A DNA stretch of 12,150 nucleotides from Asaia bogorensis (GCA_945871455.1 CAMBXJ010000069.1:1-12150); one strand, 5' to 3'; positions 1 through 8,300 are shown, counted from the stretch's first letter. A program made the numbers and translations. Notes: a model not told the origin generated them from the sequence alone.

Positions 1-218
1 CCCTGGTGATAGATCCAGTGCCAAAGCTGCTTGACGCGAAACGACGCCTCCCCGATCGAGGCCATTTCCGCCGCCAATTCAGCCCGATCCATCCCGACCA
101 GATCGCGCCGCCCGTCGGGCAGGGTCGTCTCCGGCGGGTCGAACAGAGCCGATTTGGCCAGGATGCGGGTGCGTTCAGCCTCGGTCAGTTCGGCGATGGC
201 GTTCACTTCGGCGGGCAT
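1..218 (-). CDS. rlmN: RlmN, 23S rRNA A2503 C2-methyltransferase (N-terminal part)
   Basis: Only the first 72 codons lie in the window; the gene continues beyond position 1. The translation begins MPAEVNAIAEL and contains RRDLVGMDRAELAAEM followed by FRVKQLWHWIYHQG. This is the N-terminal helical accessory domain of RlmN, where the stretch (R/K)xxQLWxWIYxxG is diagnostic. RlmN is a cytoplasmic radical-SAM enzyme that methylates C2 of A2503 in 23S rRNA and of A37 in some tRNAs; the radical-SAM CxxxCxxC cluster lies outside the window. The ATG at 218 overlaps the last 16 nt of the upstream IalB-family gene, so the two are probably co-transcribed and translationally coupled. The family assignment rests on motif recognition only but is quite secure. 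Confidence 0.88.
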   Translation of the reverse strand, partial: MPAEVNAIAELTEAERTRILAKSALFDPPETTLPDGRRDLVGMDRAELAAEMASIGEASFRVKQLWHWIYHQ

Positions 219-727
219 TCTTTCCCGATCGCGGCATACGCCGCCGAGAACCCCTTCATACTGAACGTATCGCTGACCTGCCCATCCTTGGCGCCCGGGC
301 CTTTGGTCACGGCCTTGCTGCCCTTCTGGAACGCGGCGACCGCGGCCTTGCCATCCCGCGCGAACGCATTGCGCTGCGCGGTGTAGAATTCCAACGTGAC
401 GGCATCGACTTGCACGGTGACCGCGGAATTCGGCGGGAACACATACCCCGCATCGATCGCCACCGCGTCCCGCCCGGCGGTGCGCTGCGTCACGGTCAGG
501 ATCGCACTGCTTTTCCCACCCGCGGTCTGCGCCCGCGTGAAGGCATAGCAAACCTTCTGCCCCGCCTCCTGATGCGTGGCAGCCGTCCAATCGTCAAACT
601 TGCCGATCGACTTCGGACCACTCTGAGCGGCCGGAGCCGGCGTGGGGGCGGGTTTCTGGGACCAGGCCGGCACCGGAGCCACAAGCGCGCAGCAGACGGC
701 GAACAACGGGAGCGTGCGGAACAACAT
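203..727 (-). CDS. IalB-family (invasion-associated locus B) secreted protein
   Basis: The protein has 174 residues from the ATG at 727. It starts with a typical Sec signal peptide (MLFRTLPLFAVCCALVAPVPAWSQ region, cleavage probably after AWS), then a Pro/Ala-rich spacer and a globular domain. The domain has SIGKFDDWTA, KVCYAFTRAQ and a C-terminal GKECPPK, matching the periplasmic IalB-like family of alphaproteobacteria. Its two domain cysteines (in KVCY and KECPP) could form a disulfide. An in-frame ATG at 808 would add 27 residues ahead of the signal peptide and overlap the methyltransferase gene upstream, so the ATG at 727 is preferred, although no strong Shine-Dalgarno sequence precedes it. 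The gene lies 47 bp after the SpoU-type gene and overlaps rlmN by 16 nt. The IalB name comes from Bartonella; a role in invasion should not be assumed here. Confidence 0.8.
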   Translation of the reverse strand: MLFRTLPLFAVCCALVAPVPAWSQKPAPTPAPAAQSGPKSIGKFDDWTAATHQEAGQKVCYAFTRAQTAGGKSSAILTVTQRTAGRDAVAIDAGYVFPPNSAVTVQVDAVTLEFYTAQRNAFARDGKAAVAAFQKGSKAVTKGPGAKDGQVSDTFSMKGFSAAYAAIGKECPPK

Positions 728-774
728 GGCCAGAGGAATACGGCCACGCGACAAAGCGGACAAGCACAAGCAGC

Positions 775-1356
775 CTATTTCGGCTCCGGTGTCTGATGTT
801 TCATCCATTCCGGTACCGTGCGGCGGAACTTCGGCGGTCCATGGCCCACCGTGCTCGCCCGTTCCGCCGGCCCACCCGACCCGACCGGTCGATCCGCGAA
901 CCGGCCATGCTGGATCATCCGGTCATACAGCACCAAAGCGCCCGCGACGGCCAGATTCAACGCGAATCGGGTGGGAATCCGCACCACATGATCGCACCGC
1001 GCCAGCAACGCCGGCGACAGCCCTGCCCGCTCCGGCCCCAGCACATAGGCGGCGCTGAGCGGATGACGGAAGGATGGCAGGTCGATCGCGTCGTCCAGCA
1101 GCTCAATGCCCACCAGAGCGCAGCCATTCGGCAGGGTCATGGCGGCCAGGTTCTCGAATCGCCATAACGGCACATGCAGCGGCGTGTCGGCCGTGTCGGC
1201 ATGACGCGACGCCCGGGAATCCCAGCCGGTGCCGATGGTGAAGCAGAACGACGCGCCGAACCCGTGCGCGGTGCGCAGCAAGGCCCCGACATTGGCGGAT
1301 TTCGACACGCCCTCGGCACCGATGCCAAAATATCCGCGGACCCTGGTTTCGACCAT
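775..1356 (-). CDS. TrmH/SpoU-type (SPOUT) RNA 2'-O-methyltransferase
   Basis: The 193-residue protein carries the three SpoU motifs in order: motif 1 NVGALLRTAHGFGA (residues 22-35), with the conserved N and R; motif 2 YVLGPERAGLS (104-114); and motif 3 IPTRFALNLAVAGALVLYD (127-145), which forms the trefoil-knot SAM site. The family transfers methyl from SAM to ribose 2'-OH in tRNA or rRNA. Motif 3 has ALNLAVA rather than the usual SLNVSVA, so the serine normally found there is an alanine. The N-terminal RGYFGIGAEGVSKSANVG starts almost at once, which supports the ATG at 1356. A basic, Pro-rich tail of about 45 residues follows the core. The substrate cannot be told from sequence. It is the first gene of the minus-strand trio with the IalB-family gene and rlmN. 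Confidence 0.85.
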   Translation of the reverse strand: MVETRVRGYFGIGAEGVSKSANVGALLRTAHGFGASFCFTIGTGWDSRASRHADTADTPLHVPLWRFENLAAMTLPNGCALVGIELLDDAIDLPSFRHPLSAAYVLGPERAGLSPALLARCDHVVRIPTRFALNLAVAGALVLYDRMIQHGRFADRPVGSGGPAERASTVGHGPPKFRRTVPEWMKHQTPEPK

Positions 1357-1378
1357 GCGGGCGGTCTATGCCGACGCC

Positions 1379-2629
1379 ATGTCAGATGCAACCGACGCCC
1401 AGCTCGCAACCCAGTACGAGGCCTATCCGTATCCGAAGCGGGACCCTCGCGATGAAGCCAAGCGCCTGATCGTGGGCAGCCCCGGCCATTTGCAGGAAAT
1501 CGACCATTGGGTGTTCGGCGCCACCCGTCCCGCGTCTCGTCCGCTGCATGCGCTGATCGCCGGCGGCGGCACCGGAGACGGCACCTTGATGCTCGCCCAG
1601 CATCTGGCACGCGATGGCCGGCTCGGCTCCGTCACCTGGCTGGATCGGTCGCAAGCGGCGTTGGGCATCGCGCAGGCGCGGGCGGCGGCGCGCAAGCTGA
1701 CCAATATCGTGTGGGAGCAGCGATCCCTGCTGGACCTGCCGGACTCCGGCCTGGGGCCGTTCGACTACATCGATTGCTGCGGCGTGCTGCACCATCTGCC
1801 CGATCCGGCCGCCGGGCTGGCGGCCTTGACATCCGTGCTGGCACCCGGCGGTGGCATCGGCCTGATGGTCTACGCGCCGCATGGCCGCACCGGGGTCTAT
1901 ATGATCCAGGACGCGCTGCGGATGCTCGCCCCCGCCGACCGGCCCCCGGCCGACCGGCTGGATACCGCCAAACGCGTGATGCGGCATCTGCCGGACACCG
2001 CCTGGATCAAACACAATCGCAATTTCGACGACCATATCAATGGCGGCGACGCCGGGCTGTACGATCTGCTGCTGAACCCGCGCGACCGGTCCTTCACCGT
2101 CACCGAACTGGACGCGCTGGTCGAGTCCGCCGGATTGCGCGTCGCCTGCTGGGTGGAGCCGATCCGCTACGACCCTGCCCTGCTGCTGCCCGATCCCCGG
2201 CTGCGAGCAAAGTTGGATGCCATGACCCCGACCGCGCGCGCCGCCCTGGCCGAAGCCATCGCCGGGAACATGGCCGTCCATATCGTCTACTGCACCCGCC
2301 AGACAGAGCCGGTGACCCGCGCCGATCCGATGGCGGACAGCGCCGTGCCGCTATGCCGGGAAATCCCCGGCGAGGTCATGGCCCAGGGCATCCAACCCAA
2401 CGGCACCATGGTGATCGGCTTCGACGGGCTGCGCATTCCGGTCGCCCTGCCGGCCCAGGCAGGCGCGATCCTGCGCCTGGTGGATGGCAAGCGGACCGTG
2501 GGAGAGATCGCCGCCATCCTGGCGACAAAAGGGATCGCCGGGGAAACCTTCCGGCGCGCCTGGGCCGCGACCTTCCAGGCGCTGGAGCGGGTCAATCGAT
2601 TGCTGCTGGCCGCACCCCGGTCCGGCTGA
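1379..2629 (+). CDS. Class I SAM-dependent methyltransferase with PqqD-like C-terminal region
   Basis: The protein has 416 residues. After the N-terminal QYEAYPYPKRDPRDEAKRLI comes a Rossmann methyltransferase domain: motif I IAGGGTGDGT (60-69), the SAM-ribose acid in WLDRS (D89), and motif IV-like FDYIDCCGVLHHLPDP (128-143), then APGGGIGLMVY. A helical region with RNFDDHINGGDAGLYDLL follows. The C-terminus (about 335-412) contains ILRLVDGKRTVGEIAAIL, the pattern of PqqD-like winged-helix domains. The substrate is unknown; His-His-Leu after motif IV is common in small-molecule and lipid methyltransferases. The ATG at 1379 is chosen because family-like sequence starts there; an in-frame ATG at 1355 would overlap the divergent SpoU-type start, and neither has a clear ribosome binding site. 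The 3' end overlaps the convergent regulator gene by 38 nt. Confidence 0.82.
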   Translation: MSDATDAQLATQYEAYPYPKRDPRDEAKRLIVGSPGHLQEIDHWVFGATRPASRPLHALIAGGGTGDGTLMLAQHLARDGRLGSVTWLDRSQAALGIAQARAAARKLTNIVWEQRSLLDLPDSGLGPFDYIDCCGVLHHLPDPAAGLAALTSVLAPGGGIGLMVYAPHGRTGVYMIQDALRMLAPADRPPADRLDTAKRVMRHLPDTAWIKHNRNFDDHINGGDAGLYDLLLNPRDRSFTVTELDALVESAGLRVACWVEPIRYDPALLLPDPRLRAKLDAMTPTARAALAEAIAGNMAVHIVYCTRQTEPVTRADPMADSAVPLCREIPGEVMAQGIQPNGTMVIGFDGLRIPVALPAQAGAILRLVDGKRTVGEIAAILATKGIAGETFRRAWAATFQALERVNRLLLAAPRSG

Positions 2630-3437
2630 TCGCCGACCCATCCGCCATCTTGCGCATGATGTCCACCGTGCCGGCATCGAGCGGGAAAAACGAGTCGATC
2701 ATGATCTCCGACAAGGTCACGTCGGTGGGCGCGGCGAACACCGTCGTCATGGTCATGAAGGTCAACTCCCCGTCGATCGTCACCAGCCGGAATGGCACCA
2801 CGACCGCCTCATGCGGGGTGGACCGCGGTGGCGGCGGCGCGCCGCGCGGCAGCGGGTAGTCGCGGATTTCCTCCAGCAGATCGTTCACGACCATGTCGCC
2901 GGAGAACTCGATCTGCCGACGCAGCCGCGACATCATATGTTCCCGCCAGTCGCGCAGGTTGATGATGCGGGGCGCCAGGCCGGCCGGATGCAGCATCAGC
3001 CGCAGGAAATTGATCGGCGGCCGCAGCAGCAGCGGGTCTACCCCCGCGATCAGATGGTCCAGGGCCTGGTTGGAGGCCAGCAACATCCAGCGCTGGTCCA
3101 GCGCCAGGGCCGGGTTCGGCTCCTGCCCGGTCAGGATCGCGTCGATCCCCTGGCGCGCGCCCGTCATGGCCGCATCGGTGAGCCGGCGCTCCATGTACAA
3201 CGGCACGAAGCCGGCCGCCGCCAGCAGCGCATTACGCTCCCTGATGGCGATGTTCATCCGGTCCGCCAGCAGCAGCACCATCTCCCGACTCGGCGTGACC
3301 TGCCCGGTTTCCAGCGCGCTGAGATATTTGGTCGATATCTCAGCGTCGCAGGCCAGGTCGAGTTGGCTCAGGCGGCGGCGGCGGCGCCAGTCGCGCAGTA
3401 GGTCGCCGAACAATGCGACCTGGCTCATGGTGTCCAA
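2592..3437 (-). CDS. XRE-family regulator with MmyB-like ligand-binding domain
   Basis: The protein has 281 residues from the TTG at 3437, or 278 from the ATG at 3428. An N-terminal helix-turn-helix (about 5-65) reads FGDLLRDWRRRRRLSQLDLA, then STKYLSALETGQVTPSREMV, typical of the Cro/CI-type fold. The rest (about 100-265), with WMLLASNQALDHLIAGVDP, NFLRLMLHPAGLAPRI and NLRDWREHMMSRLRRQ, matches the PAS-like ligand-binding domain of MmyB-type regulators. GGAG lies 7 nt before the TTG but 16 nt before the ATG, which favours the TTG. Regulators of this class usually control a neighbouring, often divergent, oxidoreductase-type gene; the DsbA-fold gene at 3932 is the natural candidate. The inducer is unknown. 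The gene overlaps the methyltransferase 3' end by 38 nt on the opposite strand. Confidence 0.85.
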   Translation of the reverse strand: MDTMSQVALFGDLLRDWRRRRRLSQLDLACDAEISTKYLSALETGQVTPSREMVLLLADRMNIAIRERNALLAAAGFVPLYMERRLTDAAMTGARQGIDAILTGQEPNPALALDQRWMLLASNQALDHLIAGVDPLLLRPPINFLRLMLHPAGLAPRIINLRDWREHMMSRLRRQIEFSGDMVVNDLLEEIRDYPLPRGAPPPPRSTPHEAVVVPFRLVTIDGELTFMTMTTVFAAPTDVTLSEIMIDSFFPLDAGTVDIMRKMADGSAISRTGVRPAAID

Positions 3438-3614
3438 GGCCTAGCTCCGACCAGTCTGGGTAGTGATTATGGGATGCATTTTCTTCTTCCGGTGCCGACT
3501 CCACGAGTCTGCCTGGACCCAGGGTTGTATCAGGCACTAACACATCTACCCTGATGCCGTTACCGGTCAGTTAAACCGGCCACGCGCCAGGCGAAGAATT
3601 CCGTGAAATCGCCG

Positions 3615-3623
3615 TGTTATGAT
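3615..3623 (+). promoter_or_regulatory. Possible extended -10 promoter element
   Basis: The sequence TGTTATGAT fits the TGn-TATnAT extended -10 pattern on the plus strand, in a locally AT-richer patch. No -35-like hexamer is seen 16-18 bp upstream. If used, it would drive the DsbA-fold gene at 3932 through a long untranslated leader. Confidence 0.25.
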
Positions 3624-3920
3624 CTTTTGGTTCGCGCGCCCGTGGGACGCCGACAGTGGTAAGCCTACCGCGATTTTCCACCACGCAGGCACGAAGCGCG
3701 CGAAGGAGGGGCTGGCCGACCCGTGCCGGCGGTGGACGCCGAAGCGCCGCCGATCGAAACCGATTGCTCCCAACGGACAACGCGGTAGAAGCCATGAGAC
3801 GTGCCGCGATCCGGTTGTCAGCGGCTGGCCGGGACACGAACGTCTTGATTGTGGCTTCCGATTCGCGGTGGGTGAACACCAAATATCGCGACCGAAACAC
3901 TGGCACCGGAAAACTCGTCA

Positions 3921-3925
3921 GGAGG
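3921..3925 (+). promoter_or_regulatory. Ribosome binding site of DsbA-fold gene
   Basis: GGAGG lies 6 nt before the ATG at 3932. It settles the start of this gene against the much longer open frame that begins at 3656. Confidence 0.8.
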
Positions 3926-3931
3926 CAGGCC

Positions 3932-4555
3932 ATGACCGAACCACGCGGCATCACCGTCTATAGCGACTACAAAAGCCCCTATGCCTACCTCGCCAAGGAC
4001 AAGGTTCGTGCCCTGGAGCGGGATATCCCGATCCGCGTCACCTGGGCCCCCTACATCCTGGACATCCCGAGCTATCTCGGATCCGCCAAGGTCGATGCTT
4101 CGGGCACGGTGCTGGAGGAGCAGCGCAACGCCCACCAGTGGCGCCGGGTGCGCTACAGCTACATGGACTGCCGACGCCAGGCCCGCAAACAGGGGCTGAC
4201 GATCCTGGGTCCGCGCAAGATCTGGGATTCCAGCCTGGCCGCCGCCGGGATGCTGTTCGCTCAACGCCACGAAGACGCGGTGTTTCGCGCCTACCACGAC
4301 CGCGTGTTCGAGCGGTTCTGGCGCCGGGACCTGGATATCGAGAGCGTCGAGGCCATCGACGCCGAATTGCGCGCATGCGGCGCCCCGCCCGGGTTTGCCG
4401 CCGATGTCCCCGCGTTGCGCCAGCAGGTGGCCGAGATTTCCCGGGCAGCCGAGGCCATGGGCGTGTTCGGCGTGCCCAGTTTCATGGTGGAGGGGGAACT
4501 GTACTGGGGCCAGGAGCACCTGGACGATATCAGGGAGATCCTGCGGCGTTGCTGA
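3932..4555 (+). CDS. DsbA-fold oxidoreductase, 2-hydroxychromene-2-carboxylate isomerase-like
   Basis: The 207-residue protein has the thioredoxin/DsbA-fold layout of kappa-GST and HCCA isomerase. An N-terminal strand ends in VYSDYKSPYAYLAKD (9-23), with Ser15-Pro16 in place of the CxxC of true DsbA. A helical insert follows (about 60-165). The C-terminal GVFGVPSFMVEGELYWGQEHLDDI (177-200) holds the cis-proline (V181-P182) and the YWGQ signature. There is no CxxC, so disulfide exchange is unlikely; a glutathione-linked isomerase or transferase role on an aromatic or other small substrate is the family expectation. No signal peptide is present, so it should be cytoplasmic. The start is set by GGAGG 6 nt upstream. 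It lies divergent to the MmyB-like regulator, which may control it, and its end overlaps the convergent membrane-protein gene by 26 nt. Confidence 0.85.
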   Translation: MTEPRGITVYSDYKSPYAYLAKDKVRALERDIPIRVTWAPYILDIPSYLGSAKVDASGTVLEEQRNAHQWRRVRYSYMDCRRQARKQGLTILGPRKIWDSSLAAAGMLFAQRHEDAVFRAYHDRVFERFWRRDLDIESVEAIDAELRACGAPPGFAADVPALRQQVAEISRAAEAMGVFGVPSFMVEGELYWGQEHLDDIREILRRC

Positions 4556-5042
4556 CCAGGGCCTGGGCGTCGATGCCCTTGGATCGGACCCCGAAGCCGC
4601 CCGCCGCGGTGGCCAGCTTGCGCAGATCGACCCGCGCCATCAGCAGATCGGCCGCCGCACCGCAATCCCCATCGCCGGTGTCGGTTTGCTTGCCGGCCCA
4701 GTGCACGCGATACGGCGTGGTCTCGGATGGCAGGCGGGCTTCCACAAGAATACTGCCGCCCCCCGCGGCCATGGCCGTGGAATTCAGGACGCAGACACCG
4801 GCTTCCTGACCGGATGGGGCGAGCCGGGTGACCACGGCGGCGACGCGCCAGGGACCGCGGTCTTCGGTCCCGGCGCGAAACACGATCATGTCGCCCACCA
4901 CCGGGCGAGCGGCTTCACGGCGCAGCACGATCAGGCTGGCGGCGACCCCAAAAATCGCCACGATCAGGGCGAATACGACCGGCGCCCATGCACCGAGGTC
5001 CGCGTGTTCCTCGCTTCGGTCATCACGGTCCGGTCGACGCAT
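4530..5042 (-). CDS. Conserved hypothetical protein with one N-terminal membrane helix
   Basis: The protein has 170 residues. A charged N-terminus (MRRPDRDDRSEEHADLG) precedes one hydrophobic segment at about 19-41 (WAPVVFALIVAIFGVAASLI), followed by RRE, so the first 18 residues and the body probably lie on opposite sides of the membrane. The soluble body has RPVVGDMIVFRAG, GVCVLNSTAMAAGGGSILVE, YRVHWAG and DCGAAADLLMARVDLRKLA; its two cysteines could pair if the body is periplasmic. AGGGGG lies 9 nt before the ATG at 5042. I recognise no functional domain; the sequence resembles conserved hypothetical proteins of Acetobacteraceae, but this is only an impression. It is divergent from srfB and its 3' end overlaps the DsbA-fold gene by 26 nt. 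Confidence 0.72.
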   Translation of the reverse strand: MRRPDRDDRSEEHADLGAWAPVVFALIVAIFGVAASLIVLRREAARPVVGDMIVFRAGTEDRGPWRVAAVVTRLAPSGQEAGVCVLNSTAMAAGGGSILVEARLPSETTPYRVHWAGKQTDTGDGDCGAAADLLMARVDLRKLATAAGGFGVRSKGIDAQALVSNAAGSP

Positions 5043-5303
5043 GGTCTGATGCCCCCTTCCGATCGGGGTTTCGGTCGTATGTGACGTTACGGCGACTCAT
5101 TGTGCGTCGCAATATAAATTCCCGAACCCGGATGCCCGAACCCATATGAGAGAGTACGGGAATGCCAGGGGTCCCGGGTGGGCGGGGCCGATGGGCGAGG
5201 ATGGAGCGGAAATCCCGCGCCTTTTCACCAGCCTGTTGCGACCCACACCCGGACCATGCACATTCCAAACGCCGCCGAACCCGACCACACAAGGCCATGA
5301 CGC
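5043..5303. promoter_or_regulatory. Divergent intergenic region upstream of srfB
   Basis: This 261-bp gap should hold the promoters of the divergent membrane-protein gene and of srfB. The only AT-rich stretch is AATATAAATT (5111-5120), which could supply a -10 on either strand; on the plus strand TATAAA (5113-5118) lies 20 bp after TTACGG (5087-5092), too far for a standard -35. Downstream come a 14-bp tandem repeat (5121-5148) and a G-run cluster (5168-5195). AAGG at 5291-5294 is a modest ribosome binding site for srfB. No gene is seen here. Confidence 0.4.
5121..5148 (+). repeat. Two 14-bp tandem repeats upstream of srfB
   Basis: Two adjacent 14-bp units begin CCCGAACCC and end ATG; 12 of 14 bases agree (CCCGAACCCGGATG and CCCGAACCCATATG). 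They lie directly after the AT-rich patch and about 155 bp before the srfB start, a plausible place for a regulator site. No protein can be named. Confidence 0.55.
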
Positions 5304-8300
5304 ATGCAGCGCCTGCCCCAGATCGTCAGCCTGATCCCGCAGAGTGGCCTGCAATTCATCGACCTACGCTTTGCCGCCGAACGGCTGCCGCGCGCACCGC
5401 GCGTGTTCTGGGAGCAGCCCCTGCCGCCCGGCGCCACCGCGCCGCCTGGGCTGGTCAACCTGCGCGAACTGACCACCGACCCGACCGGAACCTTGCTCGA
5501 CCCGGTCAGTGGACGCACGCCACCCGACGAGGAAACCTATGCCGTCGGCCGCAACCAGGCGATGGAGCCGTTTCTTGGCCGTTGGGTGCCGGTGCCCTTC
5601 TTCCGCGTCGCCGCCATGGCCGCCGCCGGGCGGGAGGTTTACGACAAAGGCCCCACCAACTGGGCCCGCATCCTGATCAGCGAATTGCCCGCGCCGGACG
5701 ATGAGGGCAACAGCCACCACGTCGTCCTCGCGCTCGATACCGGCCTGAGACCACGCGAAGAAGGCCGGCCGTACACCGCGATTTCCCCCGCCGACAGCGA
5801 ACGCGCCGGCGAATTCACCTTCGTCGCCGGCGCCGAGGCCACCAACTGGTTCATGAGCGAACCCTGGATGGCGCAATGGCTGGAGGAGCTTCTGCGCGAA
5901 TCCCGCCAGGCCAGCGGTCGGCGCGTCCGGCCCGAGGACGAATCCCGCGGCTGCGAACATTGGGCCCGCTATATCAGCCTTCTGGCCTTGATCGCGGAAG
6001 CGCGCATGATGCCGCGGATCAAGCTGGTGGACGTCGTGTCCGCCAGCAGATCCTACGAACCGATCAGCGTCGACCTGGTCCTGGACATCGGCAATGCGCG
6101 TACCTGCGGCATCCTGGTCGAGGACGACCGCGATTCCCGCCTGAACCTGAACAACAGCTACGCGCTGCGGCTGCGCGACCTCGGCCAGCCACATCGGGTC
6201 TATGCCGAACCGTTCGACAGCCGCGTCGAATTCGCGCGCGCCAGCTTCGGCAAGGATGCCATCGCGCGCCGGTCCGGGCGCGCCAACGCCTTCGCCTGGG
6301 CCAGCCCGGTGCGGGTGGGGCCGGAAGCGGTGCGACTGTCCGCGGCATCCCGCGGCAATGAAGGGGCCACCGGCCTGTCATCGCCAAAGCGTTATCTGTG
6401 GGATGAACGACCCACGTCCCAGGTCTGGCGCTTCAACGGCATGGCGGCGGACGGCATGACCACCGAACCGCCGGTCAGCGGCAGCTTCATGGCCTCGGTG
6501 ACCGAGGATGGGGAAGTGTTGCGCGCGCCGCGCCGACGCCGCCAATCGGGCCAATCCCAGTCCGGGCAGCGCCAACCCGCGGTGCGGGCGCGGTTCAGCC
6601 GATCCTCGCTGATGACCTTCCTGCTGACGGAAATCCTGTTGCAGGCGCTCTCTCAGATCAACGCCATCGACAGCCGCTACGCCCGCACCTTCCCCGACGT
6701 GCCGCGCCGCCTGCGTCGCATCATGCTGACCATGCCCCCCGCCATGCCGCTGGCCGAACAACGTATCTTCAACGACCGCGCCGAAGCCGCCGTCCGCCTC
6801 GCCTGGGACATGCTCGGCTGGGGGTCTCCCGGGCCGAATACGCCGCCCGAACCGCGGGTGATCGCCAATCTCGACGAGGCAACCGCCACCCAACTGGTGT
6901 TTCTATATACGGAGGCAAGCCAGCGCCTGCGCGGCGATCCGGGCGGCTTCTTCGCCCTGACCGGGCGCCACCGTCCCGGATACGGCACCGTGCCGTCCTT
7001 GCGCGTGGCCAGCATCGATATCGGCGGCGGCACCACCGATCTGATGATCTGCACCTTCGCGTCCGAACACGGCCAGGAGATCGAACCCCGCCAGAACTTC
7101 CGCGAGGGCTTCCGGATCGCCGGCGATGAGGTGTTGCAGGAGGTCATCCAGACCGTGATCCTGCCGCAGATCGAGCAGGCCCTGACCGGTGCCGGCGCGC
7201 GCGATGCCAAAGCCATATTGCGGGAAATCCTGGGCGGCGATCGCGGCAGCCAAAGCGAGCTGGAACGTCACCTGCGCCGCCAACTGATCACCCAGGTGCT
7301 GGAACCCGTCGGCCTGGCGATCCTGCACGGCTACGAAAAAGTCACCGACCGGGCTGCCAGCGGGGCCACCAGCGAGATCCTGCGCGCGACCCTGGGGGAG
7401 ATTCTGAAGGATCGCGACGTGTCGGCCCCGGTGCACTACCTGGAACAGCAGGCCGCCCGCGCCGGCGCGATCGGGTTCCGGCTGCGGGACGCGGAAATCG
7501 CCGCCTTCGCCCCCCGCCTGGATGCCGTCGTGCAGGCCGCGCTCGGCCCCGTCCTGGCCGATCTGTGCGAGGTGGTCCACGCCTTCGATTGCGACTGGCT
7601 GCTGTTATCCGGGCGGCCGTCGCGGATGCGGGCCGTCACCGATCTGGTGCTGGCGAAAATGCCGGTGCCGCCGCATCGCATCGTCGGCATGCACCGTTAT
7701 GCCGCCGGAAGCTGGTATCCGTTCCGTGATGCCGCCGGGCGGGTGGACGATCCCAAGACCACCGCCGCGGTCGGAGCCATGCTGTGCGCGGTGGCCGAGG
7801 GGCGGCTGGAAGGCTTCCTGATGCGCACCAGCCGGCTTGCGATGCGCTCGACCGCCCGGTTTCTGGGGCGGATGGACCTGTCCGGACAAATCCGCAGGGA
7901 CAATGTCCTGTTGCGCGACCCGGACCGTCCGATCGTGCCGGTGGCCAAGGGAGCCGGAGTCGGGGCAGGCGTCGGGGCAGGCGTGGGACCCAGCGCAGGA
8001 TCCGGCGTGGGCGCATCCGTGGGCGCATCCCCGCCGGAGGTGACGTTCACCATGGATTTCCGCGCGCCGGTGTTTCTCGGCTTTCGCCAGCTCGACCTCG
8101 AACGCTGGCCGGCGACACGTCTTTACGTGCTGGAATACGCCAATCCCGACAATGTGCCGCGCCTGAAGCTACCGCTGCGGCTGACCATCCGGCGTGCCGA
8201 AATCGATCAGGAACGCGCGGACGCCGAGGAAATGCGGGAGGATTTCGAAGTCGAGGAGATCGTCGACGCCGAGGGCGATCCTCAGCACCGCAGCGTCGTC

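Larger units (their letters stand above)
3438..3931. other. Gene-free divergent region between regulator and DsbA-fold gene
   Basis: About 490 bp without a convincing gene; the open frames in it have no recognisable protein pattern. A near-symmetric site CCTGGACCCAGG (3512-3523) has five-base arms around AC, about 75 bp ahead of the regulator start. TGTTATGAT (3615-3623) fits an extended -10 element on the plus strand, with no matching -35, and would give the DsbA-fold gene a leader of about 300 nt. ACCGG(T) inverted arms occur around 3562-3579. Nothing here proves an operator, and the region may be eroded former coding DNA. Confidence 0.5.

Noticed and set aside
1382..2281. A 299-codon minus-strand frame antisense to the methyltransferase
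   Set aside because: Shadow of the sense gene; Gln/Gly-rich with no recognisable domain.
1507..2859. A 450-codon plus-strand frame across the methyltransferase and the regulator
   Set aside because: Arg/Ala/Gly-rich shadow of the methyltransferase, which has clear SAM motifs in its own frame.
3656..3931. N-terminal extension of the DsbA-fold protein by 92 residues
   Set aside because: The extra sequence is basic and unlike the family, and GGAGG 6 nt before the ATG at 3932 marks the real start.
7951..8030. CRISPR-like array in the repetitive stretch of srfB
   Set aside because: The units are 12-bp tandem repeats without spacers and keep the srfB reading frame.
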